In this document: piece by piece, positions 18,918 through 28,751 of the stretch | Numbering within the stretch: position 1 is the stretch's first letter | Layout of the letters: the number at the start of each line of letters is the position of its first letter | NCBI GenBank assembly: GCA_963718295.1 | Contig: CAVQYV010000011.1 | Span: forward strand, 62,001 to 126,000 | Origin: CAVQYV01 sp963718295 [NCBI: uncultured Methylomirabilota bacterium] | GTDB lineage: Bacteria; Methylomirabilota; Methylomirabilia; CAVQYV01 | Direction: 5' to 3' | DNA length: 64,000 nucleotides | The notes under the pieces: generated by a model | What the model saw: the letters and a program-made list of their open reading frames with translations, nothing else | Told to the model about the DNA's origin: nothing | The model's database searches: none | Position numbers and translations under genes: made by a program

Positions 18918-19924
18918 TTGTGAGGGCCATAAGCCAAATCGTAGAGGGCACAGATCTCTCCGAGGAGGAGGCGTCCTGCGTCATGGAGGAGATCATGGAG
19001 GGGGAGGCCACCCCGGCTCAGATTGCGGCTTTCATGGTTGCCCTCCGGATGAAGGGAGAGACGATAGCGGAGATCACCGGATGTGCGAAGGCAATGCGGA
19101 TGCACGCGAATTGCATTGCCACCTTCACCCCCTTCACGGTTGACACCTGTGGCACCGGAGGAGACGGGGGGAAGACCTTCAACGTCTCCACGACCGCCGC
19201 CTTCGTGGTGGCCGGGGCGGGGGTAGCAGTGGCCAAGCATGGAAACCGATCGGTTTCGAGTCGCTGTGGGAGCGCGGATCTCCTCCGGGCTTTGGGCATC
19301 GAGGTGGAGCTTGAGAGAGAGAGGGCGGAGGAATGCCTGCGGGAAGTGGGAATCTGCTTCCTCTTTGCCCCCTTGTTTCATCCGGCCATGAAGCACGCCT
19401 TGGGCCCCCGGCGCGAGATCGGGATCCGCACCCTCTTCAACATCCTGGGGCCCCTTGCCAATCCCGCCCGGGTCAAGGCACAGCTCTTGGGGGTCTTCCA
19501 TCCGGATCTGACCGAGAAGCTTGCATTTGTCCTGGGGAAGATGGGATCGGATCATGCCCTGGTGGTGCACGGAACGGATGGCCTGGATGAGTTGAGCACG
19601 GTCGCACCTACCCGGATATCGGAGTGGAAGGGGGGACAGGTCCGGACATTCGTGTTGGATCCAACGGGGTTGGGAATTCCCAGGGCTAACATGGAGGACC
19701 TTGCGGGCGGCGGACCGGAGGAGAACGCCGGATTCACGCTCAAGGTCCTTGCAGGGGAGAAGGGCCCCCGAAGGGATATCGTCCTCCTCAATGCGTCAGC
19801 AGCTCTATTCGTGGCAGGAAGAGCAAAGGATTTTAAGGATGGGATCGAGCTCGCTGCCGATTCGATCGATTCGGGCGCGGCACGGGAAAAACTGGAAGGG
19901 CTGCGAGATGCCAGCCGAAAGTAG
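18914..19924 (+). CDS. trpD: Anthranilate phosphoribosyltransferase
   Basis: Transfers phosphoribose from PRPP to anthranilate. The PRPP-binding CGTGGDGGKTFNVST, the KHGNRSVSSRCGSADLL loop and the HHP-region equivalent FLFAPLFHPAMKH are visible. The 336-residue length is standard. ATG 18914 overlaps trpG (ATGA), and the C-terminus overlaps the likely trpC start, so translation of this part of the operon is tightly coupled. Confidence 0.94.
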   Translation: MIVRAISQIVEGTDLSEEEASCVMEEIMEGEATPAQIAAFMVALRMKGETIAEITGCAKAMRMHANCIATFTPFTVDTCGTGGDGGKTFNVSTTAAFVVAGAGVAVAKHGNRSVSSRCGSADLLRALGIEVELERERAEECLREVGICFLFAPLFHPAMKHALGPRREIGIRTLFNILGPLANPARVKAQLLGVFHPDLTEKLAFVLGKMGSDHALVVHGTDGLDELSTVAPTRISEWKGGQVRTFVLDPTGLGIPRANMEDLAGGGPEENAGFTLKVLAGEKGPRRDIVLLNASAALFVAGRAKDFKDGIELAADSIDSGAAREKLEGLRDASRK

Positions 19925-20754
19925 ATCACTAGGTTCAATCCTGCAGGAGATCTTGAGAACGAAGAGGGAGGAGGTCCTGGCCCGCAAGGCCAAAACTCCT
20001 CCAAAGGAGCTGAAAGGCCGGATCCGAGATCTTGCACCGGCCAGGGACTTCCTGAAGGCGATTTCCCGAAAAGGGAGGGAAAAGATGTCCGTTCCCGATT
20101 CCAGTCCTTCCATACGTCTGATCGCTGAAATCAAGAAGGCCTCTCCCAGCAAGGGGCTCCTGAGAAGCAATTTCGATCCCGAAGCGATTGCCAAGGGGTA
20201 CGAGGAAGCAGGGGCCTCCGCCTTGTCCGTACTCACAGACGTCACCTTCTTTCAGGGATCGCCGGAGAACCTGAATAGGGCGAAGGGTTGGGTGGGTTTG
20301 CCTCTGCTGCAGAAGGATTTCATCCTGGAGGAGTATCAGATCAGGGAGTCCAGGGTTTGGGGTGCCGATGCCGTGCTCCTGATCTCTACCCTTCTGGATC
20401 GAGAGCGATTGAAAGACCTTTCCGATCTGGCCTTGGAAATCGGTTTGATTCCTCTGATTGAGATCCACGATCGGGCCGATCTGGAAAGGGCCTTGGAGAC
20501 TCATCCCAAGTTGATCGGGATTAACAATAGGAATCTGACCACCTTTCAGGTGGATATGAAGACCACCCTGGACTTGATCGGAGACATACCCCCTGAATCG
20601 GTGGTAATTAGCGAAAGTGGCATATCCAAGAGGGAGGAGGTGGTGTGGTTGGAGGAAGCCGGGCCTGGACGCGGTCTTGATCGGAGAGGCCCTCGTGAAG
20701 AGCGAGGATCCGGGTATGAAGGTCAGGGAACTCCTGGGAAAACTGGAACATTGA
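19908..20754 (+). CDS. trpC: Indole-3-glycerol phosphate synthase (frameshifted near 20664)
   Basis: Closes the indole ring in tryptophan synthesis. From ATG 19908 ([16 protein letters not shown]) the frame shows [46 protein letters not shown] and VISESGIS. After EEAG the frame becomes nonsense and runs to 20783, but one base later the DNA encodes [16 protein letters not shown] and ends KLEH with TGA at 20752-20754, the expected last strand and helix. One extra base at about 20664 (GGGCC instead of GGGC) explains this. Either the gene is disabled in its phosphate-binding C-terminus or the sequence has an error. The intact surrounding operon favours error or a recent mutation. Confidence 0.88.
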
Positions 20755-20809
20755 ACCGGGGAATGCCTATTGGATTCAGTTAAATGTCTTCAAAAAGAGG
20801 AGGACTGTG

Positions 20810-22177
20810 ATGGATTACACCAAGATCCTGTTGGAAGAAAAAGAGATGCCCACGCAATGGTATAACATTCAGGCCGATTTCCCGTCTCCAATGCCTCCGG
20901 TGCTTCATCCGGGAACGGGGAAGCCCATCGGACCGCAGGATTTGGCCCCCCTGTTCCCGATGGAATTGATCAAACAGGAGGTGAGCCAAGAGCGCTATAT
21001 CGAAATCCCGGAGGAGATTCAGGAAATCTATCGGCTGTGGAGGCCGTCTCCCATCTACCGGGCGAGGAGATTGGAGAGGATGCTGGATACGCCGGCCAAG
21101 ATCTACTATAAATGGGAGGGGGTTAGCCCGGCAGGCTCCCATAAGCCCAATACCGCTGTGCCCCAGGCCTATTACAACAAGAAGGAAGGGGTGAAGATGA
21201 TCGCCACCGAGACCGGGGCCGGTCAATGGGGAAGTGCCTTGGCCATGGGCTGCATGTTCTTTGGCATCGAGTGCAAGGTCTATATGGTAAAGGTAAGCTA
21301 CTATCAAAAACCCTATCGTAAGATCATGATGGAAACCTGGGGGGCCAAGGTGACACCCAGCCCCAGCTCGGAGACCCAGGCAGGCCGAGACGTCCTGGCC
21401 AAGGATCCGGACTCGCCGGGAAGCCTGGGTTTGGCCATCAGCGAAGCCGTCGAGGTGGCAGCCTCCAGGGATGATGCCAAATACTCTCTGGGGAGTGTGC
21501 TCAACCATGTCCTCCTTCACCAGACCGTGATAGGGGAAGAGGCGAAGAAGCAATTTGAAAAGATCGGTGAGTATCCGGACATCCTGATCGGCTGCGTTGG
21601 CGGCGGATCCAGTTTTGGGGGTTTCACCTTCCCCTTCATCAAGGACAAATTGGCGGGAGAGCGGCCCAACCTGCGGGTCATCGCCGTGGAGCCATTCGCC
21701 TGTCCCAGCCTGACCAAGGGCCTCTATGTCTATGACTATGGGGACATGGCTGGAATGACGCCCCTGATCAAGATGTACACCCTCGGCCACAGCTTCATGC
21801 CGGCTCCCATCCATGCCGGTGGACTGCGGTATCACGGAATGGCTCCCCTGGTCTGCTATCTCTATGACCAGAAGATCATCGAGTGCCAGGCCGTCCATCA
21901 GCTGCCCATCTTCCAGGCGGCAGTTCAATTCGCCAAAGCCGAGGGGATCATTGCCGCCCCCGAGGCAGCCCATGGCATACTGGTAGCCATCGATGAGGCG
22001 CTCAAATGCAAAGTATCCGGGGAAAAGAAGGTGATTGCCTTGAACCTGACTGGGCATGGCAACTTCGATCTGAAGTCCTATGAGGATTTCTTTGCCGGCA
22101 AGCTTCAAGATTACGAATATCCCCAAGAGAAGATCGCCGAGGCCCTGAAGGATCTGCCCAAAGTGGCTGGAGTCTGA
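20810..22177 (+). CDS. trpB2: Tryptophan synthase beta chain, TrpB2 type
   Basis: PLP enzyme joining indole and serine. The 455-residue protein belongs to the longer TrpB2 branch common in archaea and thermophiles, which differs from TrpB1 in the region contacting TrpA: see [26 protein letters not shown] with PLP lysine Lys112, [14 protein letters not shown] and the glycine loop [14 protein letters not shown] 20810 follows AGAGGAGG with six bases of spacing; GTG 20807 is adjacent. TrpB2 proteins often act without TrpA, salvaging free indole. A second, classical TrpB lies two genes downstream. Confidence 0.92.
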   Translation: MDYTKILLEEKEMPTQWYNIQADFPSPMPPVLHPGTGKPIGPQDLAPLFPMELIKQEVSQERYIEIPEEIQEIYRLWRPSPIYRARRLERMLDTPAKIYYKWEGVSPAGSHKPNTAVPQAYYNKKEGVKMIATETGAGQWGSALAMGCMFFGIECKVYMVKVSYYQKPYRKIMMETWGAKVTPSPSSETQAGRDVLAKDPDSPGSLGLAISEAVEVAASRDDAKYSLGSVLNHVLLHQTVIGEEAKKQFEKIGEYPDILIGCVGGGSSFGGFTFPFIKDKLAGERPNLRVIAVEPFACPSLTKGLYVYDYGDMAGMTPLIKMYTLGHSFMPAPIHAGGLRYHGMAPLVCYLYDQKIIECQAVHQLPIFQAAVQFAKAEGIIAAPEAAHGILVAIDEALKCKVSGEKKVIALNLTGHGNFDLKSYEDFFAGKLQDYEYPQEKIAEALKDLPKVAGV

Positions 22178-22795
22178 GGGGATCACCCCCTCCTCGCAGT
22201 ATGGTCAGGGTCAAGATCTGTGGCATTACCAATGTGACGGATGCCTTGATGGTGGCGGATGCGGGGGCAGATGCCCTGGGTTTTGTCTTTGTGGAAGGAT
22301 CATCACGGTATGTGGATCCGATGCGGGTAACCCAGATTCGCAGACATCTGCCCCCCTCCCTTTGCCTGGTGGGCGTGTTCGCCGATTCTCCTCTGGAGAA
22401 GGTCAGGAGGATAAAGGAGGAGTGTCAGTTGACGGCGATCCAGCTCCATGGGTCCGAATCCCCAGCTTATTGCGCCAGCATGGAGAAACCCGTCATCAAG
22501 GCCTTTCGCATCAAAGATCAGGAAAGCCTTGCCGTTTTGATTCCGTATCAAGATCAGGTGGAGGCTCTGTTGTTGGACTCCTTCGATCCGGGGTCGCTGG
22601 GCGGCACGGGGAAGACCTTCGATTGGTCTCTGGCGCAGGGGGCGAAAAGATATGGGAGATTGATCCTCTCCGGTGGCCTGACCCCCTGGAACGTCGCCCA
22701 AGCGATTGAGTGGGTGAGGCCTTACGCGGTGGATGTGAGCAGTGGCGTGGAAGACAGACCGGGCCAGAAGGATGAAGGGAAAGTGAGGAAATTCC

Positions 22796-24021
<1,226 letters not shown>

Positions 24022-24025
<4 letters not shown>

Positions 24026-24876
24026 GCGCCATCGACTCCGTATTCACTTCCCTCAGGAGAGACGGAAGGAAGGCCCTCATTCCATTTCTAACCGGAGGTT
24101 TTCCCAGCCTTCAGTTGAGCCTTGATCTCTCTTTGGATCTGGCCAGGAGGGGGGCAGACATCTTGGAGATTGGGGTTCCCTTCTCCGATCCCATAGCGGA
24201 TGGGCCCACCATTCAGGCCGCTTCCCAAAGCGCCCTCGCGGCGGGAATGAATCTGGAGCGAATTCTTCGTTTGGTCGAGGGAATCAAGGATCAAAGCCAG
24301 ATCCCGGTGGTAATCATGAGCTACTATAATCCAATCCTTCGCTGGGGGGTTTCGGACTTCGTGGCAGCGGCCAAGATGACAGGGGTAGATGGGCTCCTTG
24401 TCCCCGACCTTCCCCCGGAGGAGGCAGGGGAGATGTTAGAGGCCAGCGATCGCTTCGATCTGGATCCCATCTTTCTCCTGGCCCCCAACTCGGCCGGGAA
24501 CAGAATTCGCTTGATTTCCAGGATTAGCAAGGGATATATATACTACACGTCTGTCACCGGGGTTACCGGAATCAGAAGAGAATTGCCCTCCGATCTCAAA
24601 TCCGCCCTTCTTTGTATTCGAGGATTTACTAAGAAGCCCGTTGCGGTGGGATTTGGCATCTCGACCCCGGCCCAGGCAAGCAGGGTGGCGGGGCTGGCCG
24701 ATGGGGTGATTATAGGGTCAGCCCTCATCGCTCAGATCCAGAAGAATGTGGGGCGAGCCGATCTGGTTGCCAAAGTTGGCGCTTTCTTTGATCGGTTCAG
24801 GGGACTCCACTTCTTGCGGCCCAACGAGCCGGTCTCTGATGGCAGAAGGCAAGACAGATCCAACGACCTTTCCTGA
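24022..24876 (+). CDS. trpA: Tryptophan synthase alpha chain
   Basis: Cleaves indole-3-glycerol phosphate to indole, which passes to Trp[12 protein letters not shown], catalytic Glu49 in [10 protein letters not shown], and Asp60 in IADGPTIQ are present, as is the phosphate-binding GFGIS near the end. The ATG at 24022 overlaps the trpB stop and follows GGGGGAG; an upstream open frame is ignored. At 284 residues it is slightly longer than E. coli TrpA, with a polar C-terminal tail. It is the last gene of the cluster; its stop codon sits in a hairpin at 24867-24885. Confidence 0.94.
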
Positions 24877-24885
24877 TAGGAAAGG
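24867..24885 (+). terminator. Stem-loop at the end of the trp operon
   Basis: CCTTTCCT-GAT-AGGAAAGG is a perfect 8-bp inverted repeat with a three-base loop that contains the trpA stop codon (24874-24876). No T-tract follows, so it may be a Rho-dependent end, an RNA-stabilising hairpin or chance. The rest of the 251 bases before the next gene (to 25127) holds no recognisable gene or known RNA. Confidence 0.4.
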
Positions 24886-25127
24886 CGGAACACGTAACGG
24901 TCCTTGCCAAAGCAGACCCTGGGGCCACCTGGGCAGCACCTCGCGAAATCCGAAAGCACCTCGCTTCACCTCCTACAGTCGCTGGCAGAGGCAATCGAGG
25001 CATGACCCATTGTGGGTTACGGCTGACGAATGGGCGGTCCTGACCTTCTGGCAAGCTCATTGCATCAGGAGGGACCAGGGGCGGGTGGGTTTTTCCGCCC
25101 ATGCAGGATGAGCGAGGAAGTGAGGGT

Positions 25128-25781
25128 ATGGAAACACAAGAGCGCCTGTTTGCCCGAATCGGCAGGGAGGTACCCAAAGGAGAAGTCCTGTTCCGGGAAG
25201 ATGAGCCCGGGCGGGAGATGTATATCATTCAATCGGGAAAGATCCGGATCAGCAAGAAGATGAGAGGTCTGGAGAAGACCCTGGCGATTTTAGGAACGGG
25301 AGATTTCTTCGGGGAGATGTCGATCCTGAACAACAAGCCTCGTTCAGCCACTGCCGAGGTCGTTGAGGATGTTCGATTGTTGGTCATTGACCCGCAAACC
25401 TTCGAGACCATGGTGCGAAGCAATGCGGAGATCGCCGTTCGTATCATCAAGAACCTTTCGGCACGGTTGCAGGAGGCAGACCAGCAGATCGTGAATCTTC
25501 TTCTCCGCGACAACACCAGCAGGCTGGCGAATACGCTTGCAAGGCTGGCATCCCAACAGGGAGAGAAAACTCCCCAAGGAATTCGAATGGATATGAACAT
25601 GCATGAGCTAGCCAGTGCCGCAGGAGTTCCTCCCGCCCAGGTGGAAGAGATCCTGCAGAAACTGATCGGCGCCCGACTCGTGCAGGTGGAGGGCAGCCAA
25701 ATCCTGATCGGCAGCCTGGAGCTCTTGGACAAGTTTCTCCATTATCTGGAATTGAAGGAGGAGTTTGAGATCACCCCCTAA
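25128..25781 (+). CDS. Crp/Fnr-family transcription regulator
   Basis: Predicted DNA-binding regulator. The N-terminal half is a cyclic-nucleotide-binding fold; the phosphate-binding cassette reads FGEMSILNNKPRSATA (about 61-76), keeping the Glu (63) and Arg-Ser pair (72-73) that contact cyclic nucleotide in true Crp proteins. A C-terminal winged-helix region (MNMHELASAAGVPPAQVEEI) follows the dimer helix. There are no N-terminal cysteines of the Fnr type. ATG 25128 follows GAGGAAG and GAGGG and gives 217 residues; ATG 25101 is an in-frame alternative. The next gene resembles a cyclic nucleotide phosphodiesterase. Target genes are unknown. Confidence 0.85.
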   Translation: METQERLFARIGREVPKGEVLFREDEPGREMYIIQSGKIRISKKMRGLEKTLAILGTGDFFGEMSILNNKPRSATAEVVEDVRLLVIDPQTFETMVRSNAEIAVRIIKNLSARLQEADQQIVNLLLRDNTSRLANTLARLASQQGEKTPQGIRMDMNMHELASAAGVPPAQVEEILQKLIGARLVQVEGSQILIGSLELLDKFLHYLELKEEFEITP

Positions 25782-26123
25782 CTCTCCCTGATCCAAGAAT
25801 CTTGGTTTGCCCTGAGATTGAGATTGGAGAACCCGGGTTGTGGATTGGATCGATCACCCTCATCGGAATCACCTTCCTATATATCCTGATATATCCTGAG
25901 AGTCGTATTCCTCCAAGGGATCGAATTGAGGATTCTCGTTTCCCATTTCCGGTCTCCGCGGGCAAAGCGCGGGCCAGGCAGCTGGGTTTCTTCATAATGA
26001 AATGAAAGGGGATGTCCAACCGGCAATGTTCCATGAATCGTCAGGGATGAATGATTCGGGCGGAGCCGGACAGAGATCCTCAGGGGGCTTTCTCCGAAGT
26101 TAAGGCCAAGGGAGGGCAGGGGG
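25782..26123 (+). other. Intergenic region between the Crp-like gene and the phosphodiesterase-like gene
   Basis: This 342-base stretch has no convincing gene. It holds a dyad CCAAGA-A-TCTTGG (25793-25805) directly after the regulator's stop codon, and two adjacent copies of a ten-base unit ATATCCTGAT/G (25881-25900). No Crp-type TGTGA-N6-TCACA site, strong promoter or known riboswitch is visible. Confidence 0.45.
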
Positions 26124-26885
26124 ATGAAGGTCAAGGTTTTAGGACCCTTCGGGGGTCAAGCTCTGGGTTTTCACCTGTCCAGTTTTCTCATCGATGACCA
26201 CTATCTCTTGGATGCGGGGGCCGCTTGCTCTTTGACCTTGGAGGAACAGGCCCAGATCGATCACGTTTTCTTGACTCATGCCCACCTGGATCACATCTGC
26301 GGGATCTTTTTCATCGCAGATAATATCTTCGGGCAACGAAAGAGGCCGATTGCCATCTATGGCATTGCTTCCGTGATTCAGAGCATCAAGCGCCATATGC
26401 TCAATGACGACATATGGCCTGATTTCACGGCTCTCCCCAGTCCCGAATTCCCCACCTTGACTCTGAAGGAGATAACGGAAGGGGCCTCCCATTCCGCGGG
26501 GCACCTGGTATTCATGCCGATTGCGGTGGACCATACGGTGCCCGCGGTGGGCTATTTGGTCAAGGGGAAGACAGGGGCCTTCCTCTATACCGGTGACACG
26601 GGAACTACGGAGAAGATCTGGAGTGCGGCTGCCTCGACAGAGGGCTTGAGGGCCATCATTGCCGAGGTCTCCTTTCCCAATCGCCTCCAGAAAGTGGCCG
26701 ACCTGAGCGGGCACCTTACACCCCAGCGGTTGGGCGAGGAGCTGAAAAAGGCCCAAAACCCATCCCTGCCCATCTTTGTGACCCACATGAAGCCGCAATT
26801 CCTGGAGGAGATCCAGCGGGAGATTCGCTCTTTGGGAGCGAAGGATATCCAGCTCCTGGAACAAGGGAGGACTTATCATTTATAG
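26124..26885 (+). CDS. Metallo-beta-lactamase-fold protein, class II cyclic nucleotide phosphodiesterase-like
   Basis: The 253-residue protein has the metal-binding motif THAHLDHICG (His52, His54, Asp56, His57), preceded by LIDDHYLLDAGAA. Later HLVFMPIAVDHTVPAVGYL and YTGDTGTT supply further ligands, and FVTHMKPQF the last histidine. The HxHLDH form with these spacings fits class II 3',5'-cyclic nucleotide phosphodiesterases (PDEase_II) better than glyoxalase II or RNase Z, but substrate cannot be read from sequence. Its position after a Crp-type regulator suggests it could degrade the ligand of that regulator. Start ATG 26124 follows GGGAGGGCAGGGGG. Confidence 0.78.
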   Translation: MKVKVLGPFGGQALGFHLSSFLIDDHYLLDAGAACSLTLEEQAQIDHVFLTHAHLDHICGIFFIADNIFGQRKRPIAIYGIASVIQSIKRHMLNDDIWPDFTALPSPEFPTLTLKEITEGASHSAGHLVFMPIAVDHTVPAVGYLVKGKTGAFLYTGDTGTTEKIWSAAASTEGLRAIIAEVSFPNRLQKVADLSGHLTPQRLGEELKKAQNPSLPIFVTHMKPQFLEEIQREIRSLGAKDIQLLEQGRTYHL

Positions 26886-26938
26886 TCTCGGACGTGGAAT
26901 GTGGAGATCCTTGCTCAACCTATTACTTGCCTGTAACA

Positions 26939-26961
26939 GCCTGGGAGGCAAACACCCAGGC
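26939..26961 (+). other. Perfect 7-bp stem-loop in the leader of the prepilin cluster
   Basis: GCCTGGG (26939-26945) and CCCAGGC (26955-26961) can pair around a nine-base loop, in the 195-base space before the first prepilin gene. No T-tract follows. It does not match the cyclic di-GMP riboswitch consensus I know. It could be a leader structure, or chance. Confidence 0.35.
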
Positions 26962-27080
26962 GGCCATTGCCACACGTATGATGCGGCTTGCCGGAAGACT
27001 CGCGCACTGGGAGCAGCGGGGAGCCGGGAATCCTGTGACTGGCATATATCTTGCTTCGAAGGAGGGGAGGAGGAGCAGAC

Positions 27081-27587
27081 ATGTCCTTTCTGAAGAAGAA
27101 GAATAGAGAGAAGGGATTCACTGCCCCGGAGCTCTTGATTGCAGTGATGATCCTGGTGATCGCGGTGGCGGTGGCTACTCCCTTTTTCCTGGGGACGGTT
27201 CAGAGTTATCGCCTCCGGGCCACGGCCTGGAGGGTGGGCGGAGACCTTCGCCTGGCGCGGCAGAAATCGGTGTCCTGGGGTAAGTCGTATCGAATACATT
27301 TCCATGACGAAGATTACGGCTCTAACCCAAACAGCTACACCATCGAGAGGAATGAGGGAGGAGGTACCTGGACCCAGGATCCCAATAACCGCATCTACCT
27401 GCAGGAGCCGGGCAGCGCCACCCAGGTGAGGATCGACCGCACCAGCACCCCCTCTGGGGGGTACATCTATTTCTCAGCCAACGGAACAGTTTCCACAGCA
27501 GGGACCATGCGCCTGGTGGATAGGCGGGGGAAAAGATATGATGTGGCGATCAACTCCGTGGGCAGGGTGAACGTAACCAAACTATGA
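27081..27587 (+). CDS. Minor prepilin, GspH/FimT type
   Basis: Type IV pilus minor subunit. MSFLKKKNREKG is a short basic leader, cut after Gly12 by prepilin peptidase; mature Phe13 is followed by TAPE with Glu17 at position +5 and a hydrophobic helix (LLIAVMILVIAVAVA). The globular part contains ARQKSVSWGKSYRIHF and a strand-rich C-terminus, as in FimT/GspH. ATG 27081 follows GGAGGAGGAG. It heads a minor-pilin set upstream of pilMNOPQ, and such proteins prime pilus assembly. It overlaps the next gene by four bases. Confidence 0.85.
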   Translation: MSFLKKKNREKGFTAPELLIAVMILVIAVAVATPFFLGTVQSYRLRATAWRVGGDLRLARQKSVSWGKSYRIHFHDEDYGSNPNSYTIERNEGGGTWTQDPNNRIYLQEPGSATQVRIDRTSTPSGGYIYFSANGTVSTAGTMRLVDRRGKRYDVAINSVGRVNVTKL

Positions 27588-28726
27588 AAAATGATTTCGA
27601 AATGATTACCTGTAATTCGTATACTTCGAATGATCGGGGAATGACCTTGTTGGAAATATTGGTGGCAGTAACGGTGCTCTGCGTGGGCCTACTGGCGGTG
27701 GTGGTAATGTTTCCCACCAGCAGTGGCAATATCGATCATGCGGGGAAGGTATCCAAGGCCTCGGCGCTGGCTCAGGAGAAGATGGAGGAGTTCCGCAACA
27801 CCACCTTCGATTCCATCACCGCCGGAAACGACACCCCGACCGGCTTTACCCGGAATTGGACCGTTGCCAATGCCGGCAGCGCTCCCTTCCGTCTCCGGAC
27901 CGTGACGGTCGCTGTCGGCTGGCCTTCCACCTTGGGCAGACCCAAGAGCGTAACCCTTCAGACCTTCATTCGCGGAGAACAAGTGAGGCAGAGGATGAGG
28001 CCATCCAGGCCATTTCGATTCCGAAGAGCGCCCCTCCGCTGCCAAAAGGGGTTTTCATTCGTGGAAATCCTGATCGCCTCCACCATCTTTGTCATGGTCC
28101 TGCTTGGAATCTATGTGGTTTACGAGACCAATCAGTCCACCTATGTGCGGGGGGAAGGGGATGCCAAGGTCCAGCAGAATGCCCGGGTGGCCCTCGATCA
28201 GATCACTCGGGAGCTTCTCATGGCCGGTGATGACCCCGGGGACTGCAAGAATTCCACGGATCGCACCTCTTTGACCCGGAGCCGCATCCTTTCCAATCCG
28301 GGCATATTCAGTACGGGCACCCGCAGCGTCTCCAATTATGCCATGCAGAACCTGGGTGCATCCAGCGTCAGATTCCTGGCCGATGTGAATGCCGATTCAA
28401 ATGTGGATGGATTATCTCCCCAGAACCTTCGTCACACCGAGGTGGTCGAATTTGCTTACGACGGCACCAACAAGCGAATCACCCGTCAGGTATGGGTCTG
28501 GAGTTCCTCTGCCGCGGATTGGACCACCGGCGGGGTCCAGGCGATCACCGAGAACAATACCATCGACTCCCTGACCTTTACCTATCGAGACGAGTCCAAC
28601 GCGATCACTGCCAATGACTACGCGGTGAAGCGGATCGAGGTCTCCCTCACCGCCAGCGTGAGGGCCGGCACCCAGGGGACTCAGAGTTATGCCCTCAATT
28701 CCGATATCCGCCCGCGCAATCTGTAG
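27584..28726 (+). CDS. Two minor prepilins (PilV-like and PilW-like) in one reading frame
   Basis: The 380-residue frame holds two complete type III signal sequences. The first is NDRG/MTLLEILVAV (cleavage after Gly19, Glu24 at +5), with a PilV-like body to about residue 135. The second is CQKG/FSFVEILIAS (cleavage after Gly156, Glu161 at +5), with a PilW-like body to the end. In between, ATG 27995 (Met138) has an upstream AGGCAGAGG. In the +1 frame the DNA reads a stop TGA at 27984, so removing one base near 27974 would end the first gene there and leave two ordinary adjacent genes. A true tandem prepilin would be unusual. Confidence 0.82.
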   Translation: MKNDFEMITCNSYTSNDRGMTLLEILVAVTVLCVGLLAVVVMFPTSSGNIDHAGKVSKASALAQEKMEEFRNTTFDSITAGNDTPTGFTRNWTVANAGSAPFRLRTVTVAVGWPSTLGRPKSVTLQTFIRGEQVRQRMRPSRPFRFRRAPLRCQKGFSFVEILIASTIFVMVLLGIYVVYETNQSTYVRGEGDAKVQQNARVALDQITRELLMAGDDPGDCKNSTDRTSLTRSRILSNPGIFSTGTRSVSNYAMQNLGASSVRFLADVNADSNVDGLSPQNLRHTEVVEFAYDGTNKRITRQVWVWSSSAADWTTGGVQAITENNTIDSLTFTYRDESNAITANDYAVKRIEVSLTASVRAGTQGTQSYALNSDIRPRNL

Positions 28727-28751
28727 CGGGGGGAAGACAGGAGAACCCGTG

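Noticed and set aside
20780-22186. A 468-codon open frame on the minus strand opposite trpB2
   Set aside because: Fully antisense to a clear TrpB2; no domain or ribosome-binding site supports it.
24877-25127. A small RNA gene (such as SRP RNA or a riboswitch) after trpA
   Set aside because: Short hairpins occur (for example ACCCA-TTG-TGGGT near 25008), but no conserved motif of a known RNA is present.
25880-25900. Tandem ten-base repeats as a regulator operator
   Set aside because: Only two short AT-rich copies without dyad symmetry; too little to claim a binding site.
26886-27080. A cyclic di-GMP (GEMM) riboswitch upstream of the prepilins
   Set aside because: The conserved GACGCAAAGCC-type core is not present; only a simple hairpin can be supported.
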